Shown here in pieces: positions 1-7,620 of a DNA stretch of 17,679 nt. Under the pieces are notes generated by a model. It was given only the letters and a program-made list of their open reading frames with translations, was not told the origin of the DNA and did no database searches. Made by a program: the position numbers and the translations under genes. Origin of the DNA: CAYRZL01 sp964428795. GTDB lineage: Bacteria > Bacillota > Clostridia > Lachnospirales > Lachnospiraceae. The stretch's first letter is position 1; each line of letters starts with the position of its first letter. The stretch spans positions 1 through 17,679 of the forward strand of contig CAYRZL010000058.1 of NCBI GenBank assembly GCA_964428795.1. The letters are read 5' to 3'.

Positions 1-74
1 ATACTGATAACTGGAATGAGGAAGAATGTACCGAGACACTGATCAGCGCCGTACTGAGGGCGATTTCCAGATAG
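1..74 (+). CDS. 3' end of an unidentified protein (partial)
   Basis: Frame 3 is open from the window edge to a TAG at 72-74; the other two + frames hit stops early. The visible tail reads TDNWNEEECTETLISAVLRA followed by ISR, an ordinary acidic then amphipathic C-terminus. It ends ten bases before a strong bidirectional terminator, which is where a real gene end would be expected. Only 23 residues are visible, so no function can be assigned. The call rests on the open frame and the terminator placement. Confidence 0.45.
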   Translation, partial: TDNWNEEECTETLISAVLRAISR

Positions 75-83
75 AATGCATAC

Positions 84-129
84 AAAAAACAGCATTGGAG
101 AGGAAAAAATTTCACCAATGCTGTTTTTT
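84..129. terminator. Bidirectional intrinsic terminator between converging genes
   Basis: A 15-bp perfect stem pairs 84-98 (AAAAAACAGCATTGG) with 115-129 (CCAATGCTGTTTTTT) around a 16-nt loop. The A-run on one side and T-run on the other make it work on both strands. It serves the + strand gene ending at 74 and the - strand kinase. The right arm lies inside the last codons of the kinase, whose stop codon at 112-114 falls in the loop. Confidence 0.85.
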
Positions 130-1371
130 ATTGCCGGACATATGAACGGTAAAATAAAACCTTGCTCCCTCGCCCACCTTGCTCTTTACGGAAATTTCCT
201 CTCCGAGAGAAGAGATGATTTCCTTTGCAATCGCCAGCCCAAGACCGCTGCCGCTGTGATTTACGGAGGAAGCATCCTTGTAAAAACGCTCAAAAACATG
301 AGAAACCGCCTCTTCCCTAATCCCCGTACCATTGTCGCTGACACAGAAGGTGGCGCAAGTGCCTCTCACGTCCGCACTTATGCGAATGATTCCCTGAGAA
401 TCGTGTCCTGTAAATTTTATTGCGTTATCCAGCAAAATGGCAAAGACTCTGCCAATCCCCGTCTTATTTGTGTACAAAGGCGGTATATTCCATACAGAAT
501 CATCTATGCATAAACGAATATCCAAATCCTCACACCGTGACATGTAGATATCCTGTACCGGTTCCATCAGATCATTTATTTCAATAATACTTTTTGAAAG
601 ATCAACCCGGTGCTCCTGAAGCCTGGAAAGTTCCATGATATCCTGCACTGTACGTTCTAACTGCCGGGCTTCCCTCGTAATCATCCCATAGCAATGGGCT
701 CTGGATTCCTCACTTGTCAAAAGTCCCTCATTCAAAGTTTCTGCCATAGCCAGAATAGATGCAATAGGAGATTTCAGCTCATGACTGACATTTGCCACAT
801 AACAGCGGTAGATTTCATTTATTTTCTCATTTTTGCTGCGTACCACTCTTGCGGATACATATATAAGAAAAAAAGCTAACGTGTAACCTATAAGACATGT
901 ATAGAAAACCGCCGGTGTGTAACGAACCCCCTTGACCATAAAAAGCTCGCCATAAAATACTCCTTTTTCATATACGGGCGCGCTTGCGACAGCAGTAAAA
1001 TAGGGCACCGACAGGCTAGGGGCAATCGTATAATTTGCCTTCTCATCCTCAGAAAAGCGTTCATACCGCCGGACGAATCTTTCATAATTTTCAAAAGCAG
1101 CGGACTCATGCCCCTGTAAACCGGAAATCTCCCCGTCAACGTACATGTAGATACCCATATGCTTATCGTCAAAATCACTGTCCATATCCCCCTCTGCGGA
1201 GAGCTGAGCTGCACCCGTAATGACATTTTCCTTTATGCCTTTGTGATACCTGAACTGAAGCAGGTGTAAACAGCCTATCGTCAAAAATAAACATATGATA
1301 TACAAAAAAACAATAACCAATATGCTGCGGCACGTTTTTTTCCCTTTTTGTCCCGTCCTATGTAATATCAT
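112..1371 (-). CDS. Membrane sensor histidine kinase
   Basis: Sensor kinase of a two-component system, 419 aa. There are two membrane segments (about residues 17-38 and 153-176) flanking an extracytoplasmic domain of roughly 115 residues. Next come a dimerisation/phosphoacceptor H-box (SHELKSP, His197), an N-box (LLDNAIKF, Asn316), a G1 box (DNGTG, 346-350), an F-box (FERFY, 360-364) and a G2 box (GSGLGLA, 374-380). All catalytic boxes are intact. No clear HAMP domain separates the second membrane segment from the H-box. It follows its regulator after only 3 nt, and its ribosome site AGGTGA overlaps the regulator stop codon, so the pair should be translationally coupled. The extracellular domain is not one I recognise, so the signal is unknown. 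The divergent FMN-binding wall protein is a possible target. Confidence 0.93.
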   Translation of the reverse strand: MILHRTGQKGKKTCRSILVIVFLYIICLFLTIGCLHLLQFRYHKGIKENVITGAAQLSAEGDMDSDFDDKHMGIYMYVDGEISGLQGHESAAFENYERFVRRYERFSEDEKANYTIAPSLSVPYFTAVASAPVYEKGVFYGELFMVKGVRYTPAVFYTCLIGYTLAFFLIYVSARVVRSKNEKINEIYRCYVANVSHELKSPIASILAMAETLNEGLLTSEESRAHCYGMITREARQLERTVQDIMELSRLQEHRVDLSKSIIEINDLMEPVQDIYMSRCEDLDIRLCIDDSVWNIPPLYTNKTGIGRVFAILLDNAIKFTGHDSQGIIRISADVRGTCATFCVSDNGTGIREEAVSHVFERFYKDASSVNHSGSGLGLAIAKEIISSLGEEISVKSKVGEGARFYFTVHMSGNKKQHW

Positions 1372-1374
1372 AAA

Positions 1375-2055
1375 TCACCTTTTCACACCCAGGCGATATC
1401 CCACGCCATATATACTCTGGATCTCAAAATGAATCGTATCCGGCAGCTTCCGCCTAATCCTTTTAATGACAGCATCCACAGCCCTGGTATCCCCGTAAAA
1501 GTCAAATCCCCACACAGCCTCAAGGATCTGCTGGCGGTTTAATACCTTCTGGGAATTTTCAATCATATAGCTCAGAAGCCCTACCTCCTTTGCTGTCATG
1601 TCCATTTTTTGTCCGGACACATACACATCCATGGTTTCCGGATCTACGCTGAGTCCCTCAAAGGATCGCTTTGCCGGCTTTTGCATGGAACAGGTACGGT
1701 TCAGAATCCTTTGAACTCTGATAGAAACCTCTCTGGGTGAAAAAGGTTTTGTCACATAATCATCTCCGCCAAGCTCCAGTCCGAGCACCCGGTCGATCTC
1801 TTCACCAAGAGCACTCAAAAACAGAATAGGGGTATCGCTTTCTCCCCGGATCATTCGGCAGACATCCATCCCGGACATATCCGGAAGCATTATATCAAGA
1901 ACAATCAGATCTATTTTGTGTTCAGCGAAAGCTCTCAGAGCCGATGCTCCATCATAAGCAGATATGATGGATATATTTTTTTCCTTCAAAAATCGGCTCA
2001 GACTCTCATGAACCGCTTCATTATCATCACATATCAATACCGTGCTGCAGCTCAT
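1375..2055 (-). CDS. OmpR/PhoB-family response regulator
   Basis: DNA-binding response regulator, 226 aa, the usual length for the OmpR/PhoB family. The receiver domain (about 4-118) has the acidic pair DD at 10-11, phosphoacceptor Asp54 in VLDIMLP, Ser81 at the switch position and Lys103 in TKPFSP. A winged-helix output domain follows (about 130-224), with the recognition-helix region TRAVDAVIKRIRRKL and the terminal wing GVGYRLG. The ATG at 2053-2055 is preceded by AAAGGAG, though with a slightly long spacing of about 12 nt. It is first in a two-gene operon with the kinase and has a strong promoter (2112-2140). It probably controls the divergent secreted protein and possibly itself, which is inferred from position and from repeats in the intergenic region. 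Confidence 0.95.
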   Translation of the reverse strand: MSCSTVLICDDNEAVHESLSRFLKEKNISIISAYDGASALRAFAEHKIDLIVLDIMLPDMSGMDVCRMIRGESDTPILFLSALGEEIDRVLGLELGGDDYVTKPFSPREVSIRVQRILNRTCSMQKPAKRSFEGLSVDPETMDVYVSGQKMDMTAKEVGLLSYMIENSQKVLNRQQILEAVWGFDFYGDTRAVDAVIKRIRRKLPDTIHFEIQSIYGVGYRLGVKR

Positions 2056-2111
2056 ATTATTTTGTTAGCTCCTTTTAATAATAATTAGGTATATCTAATT
2101 TCATTGAATTT

Positions 2112-2140
2112 ATAATACACGATTCGATGAGAAAATTCAA
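2112..2140 (-). promoter_or_regulatory. SigA-type promoter of the two-component operon
   Basis: On the - strand, TTGAAT (2135-2140) and TATTAT (2112-2117) are separated by exactly 17 bp, each close to the housekeeping consensus. Transcription would start near 2105 and leave a leader of about 50 nt. An imperfect palindrome, ATTAG-GTATAT-CTAAT (2083-2098), lies just downstream of the start point, where a repressor or autoregulator could bind. Confidence 0.65.
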
Positions 2141-2164
2141 CAAAAATTACAATTATGACGTATT

Positions 2165-2248
2165 TATGTCTAATTTCTGCCTCATTTTTATAATAGAATT
2201 AACCATGACTAACCAATCGTATATCTGCTTCCAACTTTATAATAGAAG
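2165..2248 (+). promoter_or_regulatory. Candidate tandem promoters of the FMN-binding wall protein
   Basis: Two perfect -10 boxes TATAAT (2189-2194 and 2238-2243) lie in near-identical contexts, TTTATAATAGAA, 49 bp apart. Neither has a recognisable -35 hexamer 17 bp upstream, which is typical of activator-dependent promoters. Each is preceded by a related element: TATGTCTAATTTC (2165-2177) and TATATCTGCTTC (2220-2231). A further copy, TATATCTAATTTC, sits at 2090-2102 in the leader of the divergent regulator. Binding by the neighbouring OmpR-type regulator is inferred, not shown. Confidence 0.45.
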
Positions 2249-2283
2249 CAATGATGAAAAGAAAATAAGTAAGGAGGATTTCA

Positions 2284-4233
2284 ATGAAAAAGAGAGATTT
2301 AAAAGCAAAGTTTTTAACATCTGCCCTGACGGTTGCTCTGGCTGCAAGTTTGATTCCTGCATCCGCTTTTGCCGCAAGGGGTGACGTTGAAGGCGGCACC
2401 GGCACGGAGGGCAGCACCGACACGGAGGGCGGCAGACCCGGCGGTGGTTCAACGGTTTCTGATTCCGTTTTGACTGTTCCGGAAGGACTCGAAAACGGTG
2501 TGTATTCAGGAACAGCAACCGTTCAGCAGGACGAGGATGAGGATTTTACAAATTATACGATCCGGGTTTCCGCAGAGGTTACAGACGGTGCCATTACCAA
2601 TGTTTATGTATCGGGAGCCGGCGGAAACAATCTGTCATATTCCAACGATGCTTTAGCCGGAATTTTAAAACAGGTAACAGGACTTACAGCCGGTAATGCG
2701 GATATGGATATGGTTTCCGGCGCTACCTGCTCTTCCAAGGCAATCGTTCAGGGTCTGAACACAGCGCTTCAGGGCACTCCTTCCTTAACCACCTATTCCG
2801 TAAACAATGGCATCTCAAATGTGACATATCTGCCGGACGGCAGCACATTTACCGTAACCATTACAAATCCTGTGGAGGGTGTAAATTATGCAGACATCGG
2901 ATTGCAGTACGGAGTTGGAAAATTTGCCGGAGATCTGGTGCTTGGAGATGATTACTCTGTAACTCGCCTTGAAGCGACAGATAACTCCGTAACATATCAG
3001 ATCACCATCAATAAAGATTCCAAATATGTGATCAACGATGATGATCTTATACATTCAGAATTGTATAATGAACCCGGTAGACAGCTCACCCTGACTGTAG
3101 CGGAACAGGGTCTTGGAACAATATACATCAAATCTACTGCTGAGCTGTCCATTGCAAACAACACAATATCTCTGACAGGAGGCAACGGGGAGACCCTGTC
3201 CGACTTCCTTGCTCTCATTGACGAAGTAAAGGTTCAGTATGAGGACGAGAACGGTGAGGAAGTATCCAAAACCTACACGACTCAGTGGCAGCACGATATG
3301 GAGCCTGCATTCCTGGGTTCAGATCTCTTCTCTGAGGATGGAAGCATCAACTTTGATGTCGTAGCCGAAGTTACCAAACAGGGGGATGACTTTGAAGCCG
3401 AGAAGGATGAGGAAGGAAACAATATCACCTATTCCGAGAATGTATTTCCTTATGGTGCAGACGGTGATTATTATATTACGGTAACTTCCGGCGGCGGTTA
3501 CGATGAAGTCAGCGGCTATGTGGGCGTTAAAAACGGACTGGCAGACAGCAGAGCAGAAGATGGAAACTGGTATTACTACACCGACGGAAAAATCGATGCT
3601 GCATACACCGGATTCGCCACAAACAAAAACGGATCCTGGTATGTGACCAAAGGAAAAGTTTCTTTTAAGAATAACTCTGTAATTAAAGATGAAACCGGAG
3701 CTATCGGAAAGAAAAACACCTGGTACTATGTAACAGGCAGCAAGGTTCAGACGAAATTTACCGGACTGGCAGATTATCCAAATGAAAATGGCTGGTGGTA
3801 CATCAAAAATGGCAAGGTTGATTTCTCTGCCAATACAGTAGCTAAAAACAAAAATGGCTGGTGGTATGTAACCGGTGGTAAAGTACGGTTTGATTTTAAT
3901 GGTCTGGCAAATTATCCAAATAAAAATGGCTGGTGGTACATCAAAAATGGTAAGGTTGATTTCTCTGCCAATACAGTGGCTAAAAACAAAAATGGCTGGT
4001 GGTATATAACCGGTGGTAAAGTACAGTTTGACTTTAATGGTCTGGCAAATTATCCAAACAAAAATGGCTGGTGGTACATCAAAAATGGTAAGGTTGATTT
4101 CTCTTACGCTGGACTGGCACAAAACAAAAACGGTACCTGGTATTTAAAGAACGGAAAAGTTGATTTCTCCTTCAACGGAAAAGTAACCAATAACGGAAAA
4201 ACCTACACAGTGAAAAACGGAAAAGTGCGATAA
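2284..4233 (+). CDS. Secreted FMN-binding protein with wall-binding repeats
   Basis: A 649-aa exported protein. A signal peptide (about 1-30, cleavage near SAFA/ARG) is followed by a Gly/Thr-rich linker (31-60). An FMN-binding domain (about 71-163) carries DMVSGATCSS; its SGAT at 145-148 is the motif in which Thr (here Thr148) takes FMN covalently from the ApbE flavin transferase. Residues about 165-410 are beta-rich and not recognised. From about 418 to the end is a series of aromatic repeats of the WYY/WWY-(5-6)-GKV type, related to cell-wall/choline-binding repeats. It likely acts at the cell surface, perhaps in flavin-based electron transfer. Flavin attachment and wall binding are family inferences. 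The start is set by AAGGAGGA at 2271-2278. It is transcribed away from the two-component system and ends in a strong terminator. Confidence 0.88.
   Translation: MKKRDLKAKFLTSALTVALAASLIPASAFAARGDVEGGTGTEGSTDTEGGRPGGGSTVSDSVLTVPEGLENGVYSGTATVQQDEDEDFTNYTIRVSAEVTDGAITNVYVSGAGGNNLSYSNDALAGILKQVTGLTAGNADMDMVSGATCSSKAIVQGLNTALQGTPSLTTYSVNNGISNVTYLPDGSTFTVTITNPVEGVNYADIGLQYGVGKFAGDLVLGDDYSVTRLEATDNSVTYQITINKDSKYVINDDDLIHSELYNEPGRQLTLTVAEQGLGTIYIKSTAELSIANNTISLTGGNGETLSDFLALIDEVKVQYEDENGEEVSKTYTTQWQHDMEPAFLGSDLFSEDGSINFDVVAEVTKQGDDFEAEKDEEGNNITYSENVFPYGADGDYYITVTSGGGYDEVSGYVGVKNGLADSRAEDGNWYYYTDGKIDAAYTGFATNKNGSWYVTKGKVSFKNNSVIKDETGAIGKKNTWYYVTGSKVQTKFTGLADYPNENGWWYIKNGKVDFSANTVAKNKNGWWYVTGGKVRFDFNGLANYPNKNGWWYIKNGKVDFSANTVAKNKNGWWYITGGKVQFDFNGLANYPNKNGWWYIKNGKVDFSYAGLAQNKNGTWYLKNGKVDFSFNGKVTNNGKTYTVKNGKVR
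3770..4110 (+). repeat. 138-bp tandem repeats coding for wall-binding modules
   Basis: The codons for NGWWYIKNGKVDFS recur at 3790, 3928 and 4066, exactly 138 bp (46 codons) apart, with few nucleotide differences. The region holds two full units and part of a third. Each unit encodes two aromatic repeat modules (GWWYIKNGKV and GWWYVTGGKV types). The near-identity at DNA level, not only at protein level, indicates recent duplication and probable copy-number variation between strains. Confidence 0.9.
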
Positions 4234-4243
4234 ACATACGCAC

Positions 4244-4287
4244 AAAAACAATATTGGCAGGGGACATCCCCTGCCAATACTGTTTTT
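4244..4287. terminator. Bidirectional terminator between the wall protein and znuB
   Basis: A 12-bp perfect GC-rich core stem pairs 4252-4263 with 4268-4279 around the tetraloop ACAT. One mismatch and further A/T pairs extend it to 4244-4250 and 4281-4287. The 5' A-run and 3' T-run make it functional in both directions. It closes the wall-protein gene on + and the long tig-to-znuB series on -, whose last stop codon at 4286-4288 lies in the T-run. Confidence 0.9.
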
Positions 4288-5104
4288 ATTGCCAAGTATG
4301 CGCTTTCTGTCCATACACATAGGTGACGAAAAAGATCACTGCAGCAATGATCACGATCATCGGTCCTGTCGCCACATTGGTATAATAGGATACCACCAAC
4401 CCCAGCAGCCCGGAAAACATGGAAAATACTATCGCAAAAAAGTGATATTCACGAACATTTCCTGCCAGATTCCGGCTGGAAGCCGCAGGTAAGATCAGCA
4501 GTGCATTGATAATTAAAATTCCAACCCACTTAATAGAAAGCATCACCACCAAAGCAATAAATACGGAAAACAGATTTTCAATCAAAGCCACCCGCACACC
4601 GTGACTTTTTGCCAGTGCGCGATGAATGCTGACCGACTGCAGCTGATTGTAGCATACACACCAGAAAATCAGTGTCGCGGCAAAAATCAGAAGCAGATAC
4701 ACAATCTCCCTTTTTGTAATACTCAGGATATCTCCCACCAGCAGGCTCGAATATTTGCTGAAATTTCCTCCCATCGACAAAATCGCCAATCCAACCGCAA
4801 TGCTGCAGGAGGAAAATACGGAGATGATCGTATCGGTGGATGCCATATTTTTGCTCTTGATCAAATTTAAAAGCAGTGCAAAGAAAACTGCAAAGACAAT
4901 CATTGCCAGATTCGTATCTGCCGCCCCGAAAATCACGCCGATAGCAATCCCCGTCAATGCAGAATGTCCCAGCGCATCCGAAAAAAACGCCATCTTATGA
5001 CTGACGATCATCGTTCCCATAATGCCAAACAAAGGGGTGATGATAAGTACTGCCAGCAAAGCCAGCTTCATAAAATCATATTGAAGAAACGCCTCTAAAT
5101 TCAT
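4286..5104 (-). CDS. znuB: Zinc/manganese ABC transporter permease (ABC-3 family)
   Basis: Membrane permease of a metal-ion ABC importer, 272 aa, typical for the family. It opens with FMKLALLAVLIITPLFGIMG and the conserved loop MAFFSDALGHSALTG, and has about seven to nine hydrophobic helices. The region KSHGVRVALIENLF includes the cytoplasmic coupling-loop area. The start ATG overlaps the stop of the ATPase gene (ATGA, 4-bp overlap at 5101-5104) and AGGAGG lies upstream, so translation is coupled. It forms the channel with the ATPase and the binding protein upstream. Zinc is favoured over manganese by the binding protein's His ligands. It is last in the operon and ends at the terminator at 4244-4287. 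Confidence 0.9.
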   Translation of the reverse strand: MNLEAFLQYDFMKLALLAVLIITPLFGIMGTMIVSHKMAFFSDALGHSALTGIAIGVIFGAADTNLAMIVFAVFFALLLNLIKSKNMASTDTIISVFSSCSIAVGLAILSMGGNFSKYSSLLVGDILSITKREIVYLLLIFAATLIFWCVCYNQLQSVSIHRALAKSHGVRVALIENLFSVFIALVVMLSIKWVGILIINALLILPAASSRNLAGNVREYHFFAIVFSMFSGLLGLVVSYYTNVATGPMIVIIAAVIFFVTYVYGQKAHTWQ

Positions 5105-6012
5105 TTCAACGCCTCCTCTCCATCCTGCGTATGCGCTTCACAGGTATGCTGCTGTCTTGGGTACACACGTTTCACGGGCTCCCGCTGCTCATATATAAAA
5201 TCTTCATCCGTTTCAGGATTTGCATTTCGGTAATCACTGGTGGCTCTCGCCTTGTGACCGGTATACATGTTCTCCTGTTTCCCCGCTGAAAACGTCTGGC
5301 AGAAAGCCTCGCTCTGAAATACCTCCCCCACAGATCCCTGCGCCCGGACCGTCTTATCCAGCAATACGACCTGATCCGCATAGCGTGCCACATAATCCAA
5401 ATCATGGGAGATCAGAATAATTGCCAGATCATAGCTGCGTTTCAGCTCATCAATGGTCTCATAAAAGGTTTCCATGCCATTGCTGTCGATACCGGATACC
5501 GGCTCATCCAGCAGAAGCAGATTCGGTTCATTCATAATTGCCAGAGACAACAACACACGCTGCAGCTGTCCCCCGGACAGGTTACACACCTGTTTATCGA
5601 TGAGATCTTCCACGCCGAACACCCGGAGATGCTCGGCAATATCCGCCTTCATTTTCCTGGTTTTCCAGAGAAATGTGGGTGTATGAAAATGAAAACCTGC
5701 CATCAGATCGTACACACTCACCGGCGTATTTTTTTCTATATTCAGACTTTGAGGCACATATCCGATACGAAGCTGCTGCAAATTTCCGTTTTCCCGGTCT
5801 TTAAATTCAATGTTTCCGGTATGCGCAATGTCTCCCAGAATGGCACGGATCAACGTAGATTTTCCCGCACCGTTCTTTCCGATCACAGCGGTCAAGGAGC
5901 CGCAGTGGATATGAAGATTGACATGTTCCAGAATCACCTGATCGCCGATGGTTACACCAAGATCATTCATTTTAATGCAGTGCAGCCCGCATGGTTTTAT
6001 GATCTTCTTCAC
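5101..6012 (-). CDS. znuC: Zinc/manganese ABC transporter ATP-binding protein
   Basis: ATPase subunit of the metal importer. From a GTG start at 6010-6012 the product is 303 aa. Motifs in that numbering: Walker A GKNGAGKST (about 45-53), signature LSGGQ (about 145-149), Walker B LLLLDEP (about 166-172) and the switch histidine in LISHD. GTG is chosen because AAAGGAGGAG (6021-6030) sits 8 nt upstream. An in-frame ATG at 6045 would add 11 residues (MRCKRKGGDRS) encoded by the ribosome site itself and has no site of its own. The C-terminus runs about 70 residues beyond the usual ATPase core and is charged with some His/Cys (QQHTCEAHTQDGEEALK). The role of this tail is unknown. Confidence 0.9.
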   Translation of the reverse strand: MKKIIKPCGLHCIKMNDLGVTIGDQVILEHVNLHIHCGSLTAVIGKNGAGKSTLIRAILGDIAHTGNIEFKDRENGNLQQLRIGYVPQSLNIEKNTPVSVYDLMAGFHFHTPTFLWKTRKMKADIAEHLRVFGVEDLIDKQVCNLSGGQLQRVLLSLAIMNEPNLLLLDEPVSGIDSNGMETFYETIDELKRSYDLAIILISHDLDYVARYADQVVLLDKTVRAQGSVGEVFQSEAFCQTFSAGKQENMYTGHKARATSDYRNANPETDEDFIYEQREPVKRVYPRQQHTCEAHTQDGEEALK

Positions 6013-6020
6013 GCTCCTGT

Positions 6021-6030
6021 CTCCTCCTTT
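6021..6030 (-). promoter_or_regulatory. Ribosome binding site fixing the znuC GTG start
   Basis: The - strand reads AAAGGAGGAG, a near-perfect Shine-Dalgarno sequence, 8 nt before the GTG at 6010-6012. It lies inside the reading frame that would result from the upstream ATG at 6045, which argues against that longer start. Confidence 0.6.
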
Positions 6031-6090
6031 CCGCTTACATCTCATTATGATTTCTCATACAATCCGGCATGAACTTTATAAAACGCCGCG

Positions 6091-6990
6091 TCACTTCCTC
6101 GCCGCATATTCCCGCAGCAGTTCTATATTCTGCCTCATGCCGTCCAGATACGAATCCGGATCATAATCCCCGCGCACAAGCGTATCCAGATATAGAACCG
6201 TCGCTCCGGTCTCTTCAGCGACCATATCTCCCATATCCTTACCGTAAAGCTCTTCCGCAAGTATCAGAGATACTCCCTGCTCCTCGATGGCAGATACCAC
6301 ATCCGCCACTTCTCCGGCGCTGACCTGACGCTCCTCGTCCAGATCCATAAGCTGAACTACATTCATCCCGTAATCCTCCGCTAGAAACTCATACGCCTCA
6401 TGAAACAAAATCACGTTTTCTCCCGCAAGCGCCTCCCGCAAATCCGCCGCCTCTTCCTGCAGGGAAGCTATCCGCCTCACATAATGATCCGCATGTTCCC
6501 CATAGGCAGAAGCATGTTCCGCATCCGTTTCTGACAGATGCGACGCAATGGCCGTCACCTGCTGCGCATAGCGGGACATACTCATCCAGTAATGCGAGTT
6601 TTCTCCATATTCATAAACTCCTTCACCGGTATCAATGATCTCCAGCTTTGGATACGCCTCTGCCACATCCTCAAGAAAGCTCTCTGCTCCTCCTCCATTG
6701 ATGATAAAGACATCCGCTGTGGACAGCAGCTTCATATCCTCCGGCGTCAGTTGAAAATCATGGAGACAGCCGGTCTGAGGTTCGCTGAGATTTTGCAGGG
6801 AGACGCCCTCGCAGTCGCCGATCACATTCTGTGCAGCAATATACATGGGATAAAATGAGGTGACTACCGTCAGCTTTTCTCCACGCGCTTCTGCCTCTGC
6901 GTCTGTACTTTTCGCATATAAATCTGTCAACAGCAGACTTACCGCCGCGATACATATCAGCATAACTGCCGCAAATCCATATTTTTTCAC
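6091..6990 (-). CDS. znuA: Zinc ABC transporter substrate-binding protein (ZnuA/AdcA-like)
   Basis: Extracytoplasmic metal-binding protein of the cluster A-I family, 299 aa. Probable metal ligands are His77 (CLHDFQLTPED), His133 (NSHYWMS), His197 (LFHEAYEFL) and an acidic residue near the C-terminus (Glu246/Glu247 or Asp269). Histidine at the third position fits zinc; manganese proteins usually have Glu there. The long His-rich loop of many ZnuA proteins is missing. The N-terminus is a hydrophobic export segment (about 6-24), but no lipobox cysteine is evident (MLIC has Ile at -1), which is odd for a Gram-positive binding protein. The start is GTG at 6988-6990, with GGAGGA (6998-7003) 7 nt upstream inside the end of engB. 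The gap to engB is 3 nt, so co-transcription and translational coupling are expected. Confidence 0.9.
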   Translation of the reverse strand: MKKYGFAAVMLICIAAVSLLLTDLYAKSTDAEAEARGEKLTVVTSFYPMYIAAQNVIGDCEGVSLQNLSEPQTGCLHDFQLTPEDMKLLSTADVFIINGGGAESFLEDVAEAYPKLEIIDTGEGVYEYGENSHYWMSMSRYAQQVTAIASHLSETDAEHASAYGEHADHYVRRIASLQEEAADLREALAGENVILFHEAYEFLAEDYGMNVVQLMDLDEERQVSAGEVADVVSAIEEQGVSLILAEELYGKDMGDMVAEETGATVLYLDTLVRGDYDPDSYLDGMRQNIELLREYAARK

Positions 6991-6993
6991 TCT

Positions 6994-7599
6994 CTATTCC
7001 TCCGCAGATTTCTCTCCCGACACGAGAGAGTCCATCAACGCCCATATTTCATCCCGTCCCTGCTTTGTCTCGGCGGAAAACGGAATGATCACCGTGCCCG
7101 GTTTTGCGCCAAGTCCTGTCCGGATCGCTTTCACCTGCTTCTGTACCTGGCTGCGCTTGATCTTATCCAGCTTTGTAGCAATGATAACAGGCTCATATCC
7201 CTGATATGCGATCCACTCATACATAGTACGATCATTTGCAGAAGGACCATGGCGGATATCAATGAGCAAAAATACCGCCCGAAGCTGTATTGACGTATGC
7301 AGATACCGCTCGATCATTTTGCCCCATTTTTCTTTTTCCGAGGCGGAAACCTTTGCATAGCCATATCCCGGCAGATCGGTCAGATACATCACATCATTGA
7401 TATTATAAAAATTGATGGTCTGCGTCTTCCCCGGCTGGGAAGAAATGCGTGCCAGGGATTTCCGGTTCATCAGCGCATTGATCAGGGAGGATTTTCCTAC
7501 ATTCGATTTTCCCGCAAAAGCGATCTCCGGCTTATCATTGTCCGGCAGCTTGCTCGTATATCCGCACACTTTCTCCAAATTTACATTTTTTATGATCAT
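6994..7599 (-). CDS. engB: Ribosome biogenesis GTPase YsxC/EngB
   Basis: TrmE-Era-EngA-EngB-family GTPase needed for assembly of the large ribosomal subunit, 201 aa, normal length. It has G1 GKSNVGKSS (30-38), the switch I threonine in PGKTQTINF, G3 DLPG (75-78), G4 TKLDK (142-146) and a G5-like FSAET. The ATG is at 7597-7599 with AAAGGAA upstream. It lies 21 nt downstream of lon, and lon followed by engB is a common arrangement in Firmicutes. Unusually, its final codons contain the ribosome site for the zinc-binding protein gene. Confidence 0.96.
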   Translation of the reverse strand: MIIKNVNLEKVCGYTSKLPDNDKPEIAFAGKSNVGKSSLINALMNRKSLARISSQPGKTQTINFYNINDVMYLTDLPGYGYAKVSASEKEKWGKMIERYLHTSIQLRAVFLLIDIRHGPSANDRTMYEWIAYQGYEPVIIATKLDKIKRSQVQKQVKAIRTGLGAKPGTVIIPFSAETKQGRDEIWALMDSLVSGEKSAEE

Positions 7600-7620
7600 A
7601 ATGTATATTTCCTTTCCGCG

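Noticed and set aside
3319..4122. 267-codon open frame on the - strand opposite the wall-binding repeats
   Set aside because: Its internal repetition (DVPPAIFVWIICQT) is only the reverse complement of the 138-bp coding repeats; the + strand has the signal peptide, domain and ribosome site.
6013..6045. ATG start at 6045 for znuC
   Set aside because: The added residues are encoded by the Shine-Dalgarno region itself, and the GTG at 6012 has the well-placed AAAGGAGGAG.
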